A stretch of DNA of 53,810 nt, taken from positions 1-53,810 of IMG/VR virus record IMGVR_UViG_3300050821_005619; one strand, written 5' to 3'. This document shows, one piece after another, positions 33,601 through 41,252 of this stretch. The stretch's first letter is position 1. Every line of letters begins with the position of its first letter. Below the pieces are notes generated by a model that was not told the DNA's origin, did not search any database, and saw only the letters and a program-made list of their open reading frames with translations. A program made the translations under genes and the position numbers. The DNA comes from a virus.

Positions 33601-36344
33601 AGCTGAACGCCAACCTCAACCGGGTGATCGACGCCAAGGGTCTGGCCGAGGGCGACCCGGCCATGGCGGCGGTAGTTCGCAAGCATATCTTGGAAGAGCC
33701 GCTTTCCTCGTACGAGGAAGGCAAGCTGGCCGAGGCGCAAAAGACCAAGGGCTTCGACGACTGGGTCGACAGCGTGCGCAGCATCCCAGCGTTCAAGAAA
33801 CTGCCGGGCGTCTGGTACCCGATGTTCCGGCGCGGCCAGTGGGTGACCGAGGGCCTGTTCAATCTCGCCAAGCACGCCACCGCAGCAGGCGGCAACGCAC
33901 AGGAGATCAACCGGGGCGAATGGCAGTTCGACACGCCTGAGGCGCGCAGCGCCTTCCTGCAGCGCATGAAGAGCGACCCGGCGATGCAGGGCGTCAAGCT
34001 CCTGCGGGTGCGCGACGTCGGCTACGAGAAGGGCGAGGACGGCGGCATCAAGTTGACCGACGGCAAACCGAAGCGGATCAAGCGTGGGCCCAATGCGGTC
34101 GAGCGCTATCGTGCCGAGTTCAACCCGTTGCTGCTCGAGTTCCACGACAGCAAGTTCAATGCCGCCCAGCGCCACGCCGAGGTCAAGCAGCGCTACGGCA
34201 GCGACATCGACATGACGCACACCGAGCCGGTGCGCGACCGTGGTCAGACCTACCTGCCGTACACCAAGGCGACGGCCGCCATGGAGGCACTGAAGAAAAG
34301 CCTGCAGGGCTCCGAGGGCTACCAGAACATGAGCGAGGTCGAGCGCAGCCAGTTCACGCGCGACCTCGACGACGCCGCCATCCGGCACCTGATGTCGAGC
34401 ACGGCGCGCGCCACCTACCTGCCGCGCCGCTACGCCTTGGGTGCCGACAAGGACCTGATGAAGAACTTCCTGCAGTACGGCAACAACACGGCGCGCACCT
34501 TGGCCGAGACGATCCACCACGAGGAGATCAGGTCGCAGGTCAAAAAGCTCGACAAGTACGTCGAGGACAACAAGCGGTCGGGCTCGCCGGGCGATCCCGA
34601 GGGCCGCTACGGCACGCTGCGTCGGCAAATCCAGAACCAGATACACAGCGTGCTGGCCGAGCACCCCGACCCCAACACTTCGGGGATCGTGAAGAAGGGT
34701 TTGGCCCGCATCCTGCAGATCAGCTACATCGACCGGCTGATGAGCCCGTCGTTCCTGTTGCTCAATAGCTCGGAGCCGTGGGTACTCGGGCTGCCGCTGC
34801 TGTCGGGTCACCACGGCTTTCTCAACTCAAGCCGCGAGATCGGCCGGGCCTACAAGACGGTGGCGGCGCTCAAGCTGCTGGCCAAGGGCGGGGCCGACTT
34901 CAAGGACGTGGTGAAAGGTGCGGTGACCGGCGAGAGCATGCCGCTTTCAGACAACCTCCAGCTGCTGCGTGAGTCGATCAAGAACGAGCCCGACGCCGCT
35001 CAGCTGAGCAAGCTGTTCGACTATGTCGACCAGCACGGCTACTTCGACCGCAACGCCGGGATGGAACTCGAGCAGATGTTCAACCCCGACGCCGGTCTGG
35101 TCGGTCGCACTGCCGACTACATCGACCAAGCCTTCCGGCAGGTCAACAATCAGGTCGAGAACATCAACCGTGGCGTCACCGCCATCGCCTCATACCGGCT
35201 CGGCCTGCAGAAGGGCTGGAGCCACGAGCAGGCGATGGCGCACGCCAAGGACATGATGCACGACGTGAACGGCAACTACGCCGCGCACGCCTCGCCTGCC
35301 ATTTTCCGCAACCCGTGGCTCAAGCCCGCCCTGCAGTTCAGGCGCTACGGTCACCGCATCGTGTCCAACTACGTGCGCCTGATCGCCACCGCGTTCGGCC
35401 GCAACGTCAAGCCCGAGGATCGGTCGGTGGCGATGAAGCAGCTGGCCATCTGGACGGCGTCGCAGGTCGCGGTGTCGGGCGTGCTCGGCCTGCCGACCGA
35501 GCCGATCAAGGCGGTGGTCAACGGGCTGCACCTCGCGGGCGTCACCAACTTCAACTTCGACGACGTCGAGGGCATCGTGCGCAACGCCGCTGCCGACCAG
35601 TTGGGACCGGAACTGGGCATGGCGCTGACGCGCGGCGTGCTGCGCAACGTCGGCCTCGGCATCGGCACGCGCATGGGCTACGACACGCTGGCGACGTCGG
35701 GCAACGTCGAGAACTGGAAGGAAGTGCCCGGCGCGCTGTTCAAAATGCTCGGCGGCTCACCGGCCAGCATGGCGATGGACATCGGCGAAGGCGCTACGGC
35801 TGGCATCAGGGGACTGAACAACTGGAGCCAAGGCTTCGACAGCCAAGCCGACCGCGACTTCGGCGAGTTCATCGAGAAGGGCATCCCAATCAAGGCGGCG
35901 CACGACGTCTATCAGGCATGGAGCCAAGCGGTCGGTGGGCGCAAGTCGGAGACCAAGGGCGGCCAGCCGCTGGGCTACGACCCGACGTGGATGGAGACCG
36001 CGCTGGCCGCGACCGGCATCCGCTCGGCGCGCCAGCAGGAGGCGAGCGACTACCGCACCGAGTTCTATACCAAGCAGAGGCGTGATACTGACCGGAAGAA
36101 CCAGCTGCTCAACGCCTACGCCATGGCCGAGACGCAGGCCGAGAAGATGCGGGTGCTGAACCACGTCGTGAACGAGGTCAACCCGACCCTGCCGCCGGAG
36201 CTCAAGATCAGCGTCAAGCAACTGGCCGAAGCCGACGCGCGGCGCAGGCAGCGCGGTGGCCAGCCGGGTGAGAACATGGGACTGCCGATCAACAAGCGCA
36301 CGCGGGCGCTGCTGCCGCGACCGGATGTTTACAACGCGCAATAG
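27657..36344 (+). CDS. Giant polyvalent virion protein with HExxH metallopeptidase motif, 2895 aa
   Basis: It starts at GTG 27657 with GGGAG upstream and overlaps the previous gene by 11 bases. Residues 195-275 are Gly-rich and hydrophobic. Residues 340-560 are a Pro-rich linker with about six GDIMD/GDIYGEYGPEG-type repeats. Long helical domains follow (870-1400). A zincin-like domain carries HEFMH (1653-1657), with VHEFVSEL (1717-1724) supplying possible third ligands. Further helical domains lead to a C-terminal part with LKPALQFRRYG (about 2555), recalling the PLxRFG/LPD38-type ends of phage polyvalent proteins. Such proteins are thought to enter the host with DNA and modify host targets. 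Assignment of named domains is from memory. Confidence 0.75.
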   Translation: MADEPSPSSYYGLGLSNTPVEEKAPTQDLGGRLQDTALDTVRGGLGIVRDIGGLKEMGAVSPEQRKQARSDMDEMGKIDYWLQRARSPAGRYRAEHPEAKTAIDTGQDVVSGIAPYVPLAAAGPAAPGLFGALALGHQRVDIRDRLRDTPDDKITEAAQRAGIDQSGKSTDDLRDELYGHATDPTKLDTWLNAAPAVVGNVIGAGALGVMTKGAMRTLSGSITDRVLANINQGTGVGAWAGRRAIGAATGGVGGAAMGGGGAYTQEATEAAAGLRPEGVNWGDVAGAAKDTGLTFGAIGAVTHGRQPAPPIGTDTVTVARMQEQGYGRPGPIQPRVEGGRPMETGDIMDPLGPEGPARTPATGGVPMHPGDVAYQHPDYGPADETAGAPATGGRPVQQGDVYDPMGYQPPPGTAAQRWTPPPPPKPLPPPGGGGGRRQMRQGDIMDEMGPAGPRVVGRTINERPMVQGDIYGEYGPEGARMARRPARGPAMQQGDLYGEYGPERPAGPMPPPPRSQAGWRPWEAGEREAMEGDVGFPADEHGYAPPTEPEPPGPRPFPEGGETPSARGPTPKPPSRGGGGGAGGPPRGGTPRGGAPEAGGREAAGESGMRAPRVSAAEFGGERAEPELPYPERATLRKKLAGISPQIRGVWARKMTDAMEHGQSPLEAIPVIGRRMLGEHAASLMRDHPQGVIAEIGRGVREVPREGTGLTPEEHGTLQRLIEKASPEERAKWAAALESGKKYLWAKMPKSWKDAVKGMEKDVHDLVTKNSRAVIDELRPRDEQRYEEAPYEPEPMREAEAADIGEHTPTPEGEQRAEPTHGEAEGKAEYEGWQENREGFKPSEYGPEIEPGQRPFRAKGRRVAETIGLTRRGEYAPDTRGRMQEIAGVPFRVRPGQFGRAMRAGMGRLAPAPALQRIFAKLQKGPEAGLYPPELPGARSETARQERFYGARRREQIARDERLREQARLTRSRQRDLQEATAIVKDVMGDTEAADVFFHDLGNHIRQLVERTPMMQAIAKGEARRAKEAARKQGRTKADFNARERTLNAVLLDPEMSIDNVPADFFKAAEGETSGRKLTMRNWLDEVIGPAGLVRLRPTEEMTAGMPHEVALDSVGRGDLVAAARRIADMLRFHVESGDAALRKLYAELYPPDSRRQPQISFRIGTHKSGLYPAYDILSDFKSRAAHLEASARAARGKGGMNAVVTLRNQMLDAYMRLRFLSEGRLESIKELDRQTDGVMFEDMQREKLKQEGIIEDYNRTRDTLQNMYRQATEAGENTKRGMKLIEQAQALGDRLRKMASPELAQRRLDQYYMAKRAMEEMQAAAGRSMAAFADVIHDWIDDPVIQRNQRRVIAELYRQRFGETDRLPHDEQVQLSRERAQGSSAAYEMSLRDKRTREQIEGSKQEVAQQEAAQPKRTRAESEAAIHANEARVEELLEARNRVPDEIKSGEVRSLIDTLRYYLRTPEDQLPMRQPEKTRAKLDELIRRVDNEIGRLQDDTRTLWENIEPNGKQWDYHIGRVLDPAADVFGTRQRPPNLEEVALRRARPPEPPALPKGAAAYHLSDFFEGARDIRPTGNTPRERLLRHFFGIVDKVVGDAPVIALTPEQYQLVRQARGIADGDHPAFYDQQTHRIFTTKDVVNGPDRARILGHEFMHPLTVAAAERFPEVASRLDAIRKEVLAAYMEPSGRITGGEFRPNDVKSILEGKTQGITGSVHEFVSELFNDDGSLFSALASMPTRPALREQLRTDARSNFLGRALDVIKSGIMKLFMSTNKNRLLNDAVIHSLDLFQQMEQAAQGKRVRPTSKAEVHPFTIEDAADAAKEGFTRAKYLWDQRGGPSGNFLRWHDLNQLGRRAEPGFRDVVAPFERLVNQVYSSTRSIIEKSNMPDMLKRLAVMSRLPAERWREFNDFINDENYHGADASIPLHEGDNAWVSRDAEGHSQIRDNHAALQARWQRLSPEMKAMRQELKDFARTRHEEQLNANLNRVIDAKGLAEGDPAMAAVVRKHILEEPLSSYEEGKLAEAQKTKGFDDWVDSVRSIPAFKKLPGVWYPMFRRGQWVTEGLFNLAKHATAAGGNAQEINRGEWQFDTPEARSAFLQRMKSDPAMQGVKLLRVRDVGYEKGEDGGIKLTDGKPKRIKRGPNAVERYRAEFNPLLLEFHDSKFNAAQRHAEVKQRYGSDIDMTHTEPVRDRGQTYLPYTKATAAMEALKKSLQGSEGYQNMSEVERSQFTRDLDDAAIRHLMSSTARATYLPRRYALGADKDLMKNFLQYGNNTARTLAETIHHEEIRSQVKKLDKYVEDNKRSGSPGDPEGRYGTLRRQIQNQIHSVLAEHPDPNTSGIVKKGLARILQISYIDRLMSPSFLLLNSSEPWVLGLPLLSGHHGFLNSSREIGRAYKTVAALKLLAKGGADFKDVVKGAVTGESMPLSDNLQLLRESIKNEPDAAQLSKLFDYVDQHGYFDRNAGMELEQMFNPDAGLVGRTADYIDQAFRQVNNQVENINRGVTAIASYRLGLQKGWSHEQAMAHAKDMMHDVNGNYAAHASPAIFRNPWLKPALQFRRYGHRIVSNYVRLIATAFGRNVKPEDRSVAMKQLAIWTASQVAVSGVLGLPTEPIKAVVNGLHLAGVTNFNFDDVEGIVRNAAADQLGPELGMALTRGVLRNVGLGIGTRMGYDTLATSGNVENWKEVPGALFKMLGGSPASMAMDIGEGATAGIRGLNNWSQGFDSQADRDFGEFIEKGIPIKAAHDVYQAWSQAVGGRKSETKGGQPLGYDPTWMETALAATGIRSARQQEASDYRTEFYTKQRRDTDRKNQLLNAYAMAETQAEKMRVLNHVVNEVNPTLPPELKISVKQLAEADARRRQRGGQPGENMGLPINKRTRALLPRPDVYNAQ
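33704..33719. repeat. Palindrome copy 4 (perfect), inside the giant gene
   Basis: A perfect TTCCTCGTACGAGGAA lies in frame at about residues 2016-2021, coding SSYEEG. The reading frame differs from the copies that encode PRTR. Confidence 0.9.
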
Positions 36345-36353
36345 GAGGCACAG

Positions 36354-36503
36354 ATGGCAAAAGGCAAACCAAATCCATTCGCCAAGGGCAAAGCAGCGGC
36401 ACCGGGCAAGAAAGCCCCACCGTTCGGCAAGGGCGCGCCCGATCCCGACGCAGCGGAAGACGCAGCGGGCTTCAAGCGCGGTGGCAAAGCCAAGCGCAAG
36501 TAG
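36354..36503 (+). CDS. Small basic Lys/Gly/Pro-rich protein, 49 aa
   Basis: A 49-residue protein with repeated FAKGK, FGKGA and KRGGKAKRK units, strongly basic and disordered. AGGAGG lies ahead of ATG 36354, and the stop itself begins the next Shine-Dalgarno (TAGGAGG). The charge suits DNA or membrane binding in the virion or at late expression. No family was recognised. Confidence 0.7.
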   Translation: MAKGKPNPFAKGKAAAPGKKAPPFGKGAPDPDAAEDAAGFKRGGKAKRK

Positions 36504-36512
36504 GAGGTTCTC

Positions 36513-36782
36513 ATGGTCGCCAACAAGTTCGGCAATCTCGACAAGGACCGGCTCGGCAAGGAGGTCGCCGACAAGCCGCTCGGCGCGTTCGGCACCGAGC
36601 CCGGCGTCAGTGCCATGATCGGCGGCGTCGCCAACAAGTACCCGCACAACCGGGTGTCGCCCGGTGCTGGGGAAGACAAGGGTCAGGATCGTGGCAGCCG
36701 GGTGCCGACGCCCAGCGGCAGCAGCATCCCGCCCTACGTCGAGGGCGGCTTCCGCAACAAGGCGATGGAACACAAGCGATGA
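36513..36782 (+). CDS. Hypothetical protein, 89 aa
   Basis: The protein is hydrophilic, with Gly and Lys, and has neither membrane segments nor known motifs. GGAGG precedes ATG 36513. It is the second of a row of small late genes between the giant protein and the lysis genes. Its role is unknown. Confidence 0.65.
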   Translation: MVANKFGNLDKDRLGKEVADKPLGAFGTEPGVSAMIGGVANKYPHNRVSPGAGEDKGQDRGSRVPTPSGSSIPPYVEGGFRNKAMEHKR

Positions 36783-36943
36783 CCATCGTCCTGATCCTCA
36801 TCGTGCTGTTCGTGCTGTTCGGCGGTGGCTACTGGGGCTACCGCAGCTACGGCCCGGCGTACGGTGGTGGGTGGGTCGGGCTCGTCCTGATCATCCTGCT
36901 CATCCTGTTTCTCACCGGCAACTTACATGGGCTAGGTGCGTGA
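36779..36943 (+). CDS. Small two-helix membrane protein, holin candidate, 54 aa
   Basis: Two strongly hydrophobic segments (2-14, VLILIVLFVLF; 33-46, VGLVLIILLILFL) flank a Gly/Tyr-rich turn (GGGYWGYRSYGP). This hairpin resembles DUF3309-type small membrane proteins. ATGA overlap links it upstream and TGATG links it downstream. Its place a few genes before an endolysin makes a holin or pinholin role plausible but unproven. Confidence 0.65.
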   Translation: MTIVLILIVLFVLFGGGYWGYRSYGPAYGGGWVGLVLIILLILFLTGNLHGLGA

Positions 36944-37179
36944 TGCCGAAAATCCTCGAGAGCATGGTCGGCCAGCTGCAGGCCAAGGGCCACGACAAGA
37001 ACTCGTCTTACGCCATCGCCAACAGCCAACTGCGCAAGGACGGCGACCTGACGCCGGGCGGCGGGCTCACGGCGCAGGGTGCCACGCGCGAGAAGATGGG
37101 CCACGCTGGCAGGGTCAAGGCGCGCGCCGCCGGGGCCTACTGTGCTGGCGGCAAGGTGATCAGCACGAAGAACATGTGA
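36943..37179 (+). CDS. Hypothetical protein, 78 aa
   Basis: ATG 36943 overlaps the preceding stop. The protein has a helical start (ILESMVGQLQAKGHDKNS) and a Gly- and Ala-rich second half with LTAQGATREKMGHAGRVK. I recall similar small proteins in other phages but no function. There is no membrane segment. Confidence 0.65.
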   Translation: MPKILESMVGQLQAKGHDKNSSYAIANSQLRKDGDLTPGGGLTAQGATREKMGHAGRVKARAAGAYCAGGKVISTKNM

Positions 37180-37198
37180 GGTCGCGCTTTGCGCTTCG

Positions 37199-37435
37199 AT
37201 GGACAAGCCGCCGTTCGACCCGGTCAAGGCATGCTTCTACCTGATCGCCGCCATCCTTGGTGTCGAGTGCTTCGTCGTGGTGATCGGCGTGCTGTCGTGC
37301 CTGTACTACGTCGAGACCATCATCAAGGACCCCAACATCGTGTGCGATCCCAAGGATCGACTGTCGGGCCTGCTGACCGGCGCACTGGCGGCGGCGCTGG
37401 CCTTCGCCTCTGGCTTCACGCGAAAGGATAAGTGA
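37199..37435 (+). CDS. Holin-like two-TM membrane protein, 78 aa
   Basis: Two hydrophobic helices, about 11-34 (ACFYLIAAILGVECFVVVIG) and 56-71 (LLTGALAAALAFASGF), with a charged C-terminal tail (TRKDK). This is the usual size and topology of a class II holin. It stops exactly where the M15 endolysin begins (TGATG), so it is the best holin candidate here. The Shine-Dalgarno for ATG 37199 is weak. Confidence 0.7.
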   Translation: MDKPPFDPVKACFYLIAAILGVECFVVVIGVLSCLYYVETIIKDPNIVCDPKDRLSGLLTGALAAALAFASGFTRKDK

Positions 37436-37884
37436 TGCCGACGATCATGCTGAGCCCGCACTTCACCCTGCAGGAGTTCACCTACTCCCAGACGGCAGCG
37501 CGCGAGGGCATCCCGAACCAGCCTGACGAGGCGGCGATGGAGAACCTGCACCGCACCGCCGACGTGATGGAGAAGGTCCGCTCGATCTGCGGCGACTTCC
37601 CGGTGACGATCACCAGTGGCTACCGGGGGCCGCAGCTGAACGCCGCCATCGGTGGCTCGTCGACCAGTGCGCACATGTTCGGGCTGGCGGCTGACTTCAT
37701 CATCCCCGGTGCCGGTGATCCCCACGCCGTGTGCAAGCTGATCGAGCCGCACATGGCCGAGCTTGGCATCGACCAGCTGATCTGGGAGTACGAGGACTGG
37801 GTTCACCTTGGGCTGTCGAGCGGGCCGCCGCGCTGTCAGGCCCTGACGATCAACAACTACGGCACATCGACGGGGATCGCATGA
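37435..37884 (+). CDS. Peptidase M15-type endolysin, 149 aa
   Basis: A single-domain zinc D-Ala-D-Ala carboxypeptidase-like enzyme cleaving peptidoglycan cross-links. It begins with the M15A sequence HFTLQEFTYSQTA. The metal ligands are in SAHMFGLAADF (His80, Asp87) and WVHLGL (His124), and SGYRGPQLN precedes them. There is no signal peptide, so a holin is needed. It follows the holin-like gene and overlaps the HNH gene at ATGA. Confidence 0.88.
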   Translation: MPTIMLSPHFTLQEFTYSQTAAREGIPNQPDEAAMENLHRTADVMEKVRSICGDFPVTITSGYRGPQLNAAIGGSSTSAHMFGLAADFIIPGAGDPHAVCKLIEPHMAELGIDQLIWEYEDWVHLGLSSGPPRCQALTINNYGTSTGIA

Positions 37885-38156
37885 GCGAGGGTTGGGTCCA
37901 CCACTACTCGGCGTACGACCGCGAGTACGCCAAGCACGACAACGCCAAGCAGCGCGCCCGTGCCAAGGCGCGCTACTGGATGGTGAAAAAGTACGGCGAG
38001 GCTGCACTCAAGGGGAAGGACGTCGACCACATCCATCCGCTGCAGGCCGGGGGTTCGAATGATCCGTCGAACTGGCGGGCCGAATCGCCTCACGTAAACC
38101 GGGGATCGAAAATTGTCTTTGGTATGAAGGACTACCATAAGACGGAGATGCGTTAA
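37881..38156 (+). CDS. HNH endonuclease, 91 aa
   Basis: Residues 46-72 form a compact HNH motif: DVDHIHPLQAGG, NWRAESPHVN (His50, His52, Asn64 region). The N-terminal part is basic. No zinc Cys knuckles are present. The gene is coupled to the endolysin by ATGA. Small HNH nucleases are often free-standing homing enzymes or packaging helpers, but here it is far from the terminase. The end overlaps the tail of the leftward gene block. Confidence 0.85.
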   Translation: MSEGWVHHYSAYDREYAKHDNAKQRARAKARYWMVKKYGEAALKGKDVDHIHPLQAGGSNDPSNWRAESPHVNRGSKIVFGMKDYHKTEMR

Positions 38157-38271
38157 GCGTGACAGCGAGGTCGTGGGCAGCCACCAGATCGTTGCACCAG
38201 ACCTTGAGGTCCTTGTCGCTGCGAGTGATCAGGTAGCGGTTCTTCTCGTGGATAACGTGCCAACGGTTCAT
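38008..38271 (-). CDS. Hypothetical protein, up to 87 aa, leftward
   Basis: It starts at ATG 38271, overlapping the stop of the PrimPol-helicase (ATGA), with GGAG upstream. The first 40 residues look authentic (HVIHEKNRYLITRSDKDLKV). The second half runs antisense to the HNH gene for about 149 bases and has shadow-frame composition. Either the genes truly overlap tail to tail or the protein is a lineage-specific extension. No terminator was found between the convergent units. Confidence 0.5.
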   Translation of the reverse strand: MNRWHVIHEKNRYLITRSDKDLKVWCNDLVAAHDLAVTLNASPSYGSPSYQRQFSIPGLREAIRPASSTDHSNPRPAADGCGRRPSP

Positions 38272-41252
38272 GCTTCTCTCCGGGTGATGTTGAGGTTTGG
38301 CATCTCGCTGATTTTGAGTTCGAGCACCTCCTCTCGTGCAGTCTGAAGATGGGCAGGCAACTCGGTGCCGTTGGTCAATGACATCTTCGGCAGGATGGTG
38401 GCAGGCTGCGTTGTCTTGATCGCCTGCATGATCTCATGCGGCCCAACGCTGCGCTCTTTTTTCAACCACCCCCTGAAGTGGGCCGTGGAGATGCGCAGCA
38501 GCCCATCGTCCTCGGCCAGCCGCATGCGGATGCCGTTCCTGTAGTCTTGGTGGCTTTTAACGGTGATCGACCCGACGGGGACGCGGCCCGGTCCGCTCGG
38601 CACTCTGTTGGTCACCAGCAGCATCGACAGGTGAGAGTTGTAGTAGTCTTCGATGTAGCGCTCGACCGACCCCGGCTTGGTGATGTCGCTCGGGGCATTG
38701 CCGACGACGCCGCGCAGCCGGTAGAAATTGTCGACCAGAAAGCGCATCAGTTTTTGCTGGTCGATCTCCATCAGCCCCAGCTTGTTGGCGATGCGCGCGC
38801 CGACGAGACAGACCGCCATGGTGCCGACCCACCAGCGCTCCGGGCCGTCAGCTTTGACCTCGCTGCCAAACCCAGTCTGCGCCGCCTTCACAGCCTCGTG
38901 CACCGGCTCGATGTTCTTGCCGAGGAACTCGGCGCAGATGATACCGGCGTGCCCGTAGTGACGCCCTAGCTCACCCATGGCCTGCTGTGCTTCGCCACGG
39001 TCGATCAGACCGACGCCGTTCGTGTTCGGCAGCACCGGGATTTCGAACACGCGGTCGAGCCCTGCTGTCGATGTCCTGTCGTGTTCCAGCATGTAGTCGA
39101 CCAGCGACGAGTTCGACGTCATCGTCAGCATGGTGCAGAACTCGAACACTTCCTTCGGGTCGCCTCGGGTGTTGGCGCGCCCCTTCGACCGGCCCTGCGT
39201 GGTCATGAAGATGAGGTCCAGCATCTCGTCGCTGATGCCCCGGCTGCGCGCCTCGTCGTAGTAGAGCGGCAGGTTGCGCATCACCGCCAACTTGCCGGTC
39301 ATGAAGTTCGCCGTGTCCTTGTGCGACGCCTGCTCGAGGATCGGGTCCGACCAGAAGCTCTGTGCCGTGAGCACGCTGTGGCTCTTGCCCAGCCCGCCCG
39401 GCCCGTAGGCGTGCAGCACCAACCCCCTGAGCCCTGTCAGGTAGACCAGCGGTGCGCCGATGGCAGTCGTCAGGATCGTGATCAGATCGTAGCGCTGCTG
39501 CTGGGTGATCAGGCCAGCGTTTTTCTTGAACACGTCGAGCGACCCGGTCGGGCGGTAGTGGCGGGAAATCTCCAAGTCCATCGGCGCGATGCGGGTGGTG
39601 CCAGCGCAGTTGTAGCGATGGCCGCCAGCGACGAAGCCTGTCGGTTTTTTATTCTCGTCGAGCGACCAGCCATATGGCTCCGACCTGCCCGACGTCCTGC
39701 CGCTCTCGCGCAGCTGCTCAACGAAGGAAAGCACGTATTGCCTCACTTGTTCAGGGTTTCTGATACCTATGTCAGCACCGGCCATCTGCGAGCCGAACAG
39801 CCGCGTGTCGTAGAGGGCTTCGTAGGTGACGACAGCCGTGCGCTGGTTGGTGGCGTCGATGTAGGTGTCGAACATGACAGCCGAGCGGCCCTTGCCGTCG
39901 GCCTGCTTCACCTGCGGCGTGATGTTGAAGAGCGGCAGGCGGCACACCGGCACGCGCGGATCGTCATCCGTCTTGCCGAGCTTGTAGACCAGCAGGGTGT
40001 CAGGGTCCTGCATGTAACCCACCGGCTGCCATGCAGGCGGCTCTGTCCTCGTACGAGGAACTATCGGCACCGGCTGCTCGGTCAGGGCCATGGCGACGAA
40101 GTTGAGCGGCGACTTGCCTTCGCTCAGGTGCGGGCAAATGCGACACTCAGGTGCGCCGCCGTTGAGATGGATGGTCTGACACTTCGGCCAGCCGAGGCGA
40201 CCACTGGCATGGTTCTCCTCGACCAGTGCGAACTTTTTGTCCGTCTCCTCTTCGGTGTAGGTCGGGTGCGCGTCGCTCAGGTCGTGGACTAGTTCGTCGC
40301 TCTGCTGGCAGAAGTAGGCCACCTGCAGGCTGGTGAACCATTCGGGCTCGGAACAGCCAGCGCCACGGGTGTGCAGCACGCGCCTGAACCATGGGCAAGG
40401 CTCAGCCACCTCCTCGGCAGTGGGCCGCCAGCGGTCGTCCAGTCCTGCCGACAGTGCCACGGGCTTGGCCATGCCAGCGAAAACTGGCGACGCTCGCAGC
40501 ACGGTGGGCTTGGCAGGCTTAATTGGGCTGTAGTCGCCCTTGTATTTGCTGAGGGCGTTCTCGATCACCGAGAGCGAGTAGACATCACCGATGCGCGACA
40601 GCTGCGCCAGACGTGGCGGGTTGTGCTTGAAGTTGAGCGTGTCGGGGATACGCAGGAAGCGCGACGCTTCAGTCGTCAGCCCGATGTCGAGTCGGCGCTC
40701 TTCACCTTGGGGGCCGGGCAGCGGCTTGAAGCCCTCGGTAGCGGCATTGGCCAGCGCGTTCGCCACTGGCTGCCACACGTCTACGGTGACCGGCTCGTTG
40801 AGCACCCAGTACACATGGAAGCCGCCGCTGCCGGTCAGCACGATCATCGTCGGCGACGGCAAGCCAACAGCACGACGCCATTCGTCGAACACCTGCAGCG
40901 CGTGCTCGGTGTCGCGGAAGAACCCATTCTTGATGTCGACGTCAAGCCAGAAGGCGCGCAGCAGCAGCGCGAGTTCTTTCCGTCGAAAAGCTCTGAAGAT
41001 ATTCAGGCCGCGCTTGTTCTTTGCAGGTATGGCCTGTGCCTGCAGGCTCATGCAGACGAAGAGATCACTGTGCGGCTTGCGCGCGTTGATGTAGCGCACG
41101 GCGGCATCGAGGCTTTTGAACGCACGCCCCGGATGAAGCGGCCTGCTGCCGGGCGCAGCATCAGGCGGCGTGAACGGCCAGTGGATGTTCACATAGCCCG
41201 TCTCCGCCCACGGCACGACGAGCGACAAGAATGTCGCGATTGGGTTGTCCAT
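38268..41252 (-). CDS. Primase-helicase (PrimPol/AEP plus SF3- or DUF927-like ATPase), 994 aa
   Basis: An initiator of DNA replication. The N-terminal primase-polymerase has FWLDVDIKN (Asp104, Asp106) and GSGGFHVYW (141-149). A Cys region follows, with Cys at 286, 300, 358, 370 and 373, as in primases that bind zinc or Fe-S. The C-terminal helicase ATPase shows GPGGLGKS (617-624) and YYDEA (664-668). ATG 41252 with GGGGGA upstream is preferred over GTG 41267. A palindrome copy codes PRTR near 400, in the linker between the domains. Confidence 0.82.
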   Translation of the reverse strand: MDNPIATFLSLVVPWAETGYVNIHWPFTPPDAAPGSRPLHPGRAFKSLDAAVRYINARKPHSDLFVCMSLQAQAIPAKNKRGLNIFRAFRRKELALLLRAFWLDVDIKNGFFRDTEHALQVFDEWRRAVGLPSPTMIVLTGSGGFHVYWVLNEPVTVDVWQPVANALANAATEGFKPLPGPQGEERRLDIGLTTEASRFLRIPDTLNFKHNPPRLAQLSRIGDVYSLSVIENALSKYKGDYSPIKPAKPTVLRASPVFAGMAKPVALSAGLDDRWRPTAEEVAEPCPWFRRVLHTRGAGCSEPEWFTSLQVAYFCQQSDELVHDLSDAHPTYTEEETDKKFALVEENHASGRLGWPKCQTIHLNGGAPECRICPHLSEGKSPLNFVAMALTEQPVPIVPRTRTEPPAWQPVGYMQDPDTLLVYKLGKTDDDPRVPVCRLPLFNITPQVKQADGKGRSAVMFDTYIDATNQRTAVVTYEALYDTRLFGSQMAGADIGIRNPEQVRQYVLSFVEQLRESGRTSGRSEPYGWSLDENKKPTGFVAGGHRYNCAGTTRIAPMDLEISRHYRPTGSLDVFKKNAGLITQQQRYDLITILTTAIGAPLVYLTGLRGLVLHAYGPGGLGKSHSVLTAQSFWSDPILEQASHKDTANFMTGKLAVMRNLPLYYDEARSRGISDEMLDLIFMTTQGRSKGRANTRGDPKEVFEFCTMLTMTSNSSLVDYMLEHDRTSTAGLDRVFEIPVLPNTNGVGLIDRGEAQQAMGELGRHYGHAGIICAEFLGKNIEPVHEAVKAAQTGFGSEVKADGPERWWVGTMAVCLVGARIANKLGLMEIDQQKLMRFLVDNFYRLRGVVGNAPSDITKPGSVERYIEDYYNSHLSMLLVTNRVPSGPGRVPVGSITVKSHQDYRNGIRMRLAEDDGLLRISTAHFRGWLKKERSVGPHEIMQAIKTTQPATILPKMSLTNGTELPAHLQTAREEVLELKISEMPNLNITRREA
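40045..40060. repeat. Palindrome copy 5 (one mismatch), inside the primase-helicase
   Basis: On the plus strand GTCCTCGTACGAGGAA has one mismatch. On the coding strand it reads PRTR at residues about 399-402, within the linker between the Cys region and the ATPase domain. Confidence 0.85.

Noticed and set aside
31725-34814. A 1,029-codon open frame on the minus strand inside the giant gene
   Set aside because: It is antisense to the well-supported polyvalent protein, is rich in Leu, Arg, Val and Ala as expected from complementing this high-GC codon use, and has no Shine-Dalgarno or recognisable domain.
27657-36344. N4-like virion RNA polymerase in the giant gene
   Set aside because: No polymerase motifs were seen; the identifiable features are the zincin motif and a PLxRFG-type end.
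39081-40292. A 403-codon plus-strand open frame
   Set aside because: Antisense to the primase-helicase, whose motifs are clear.
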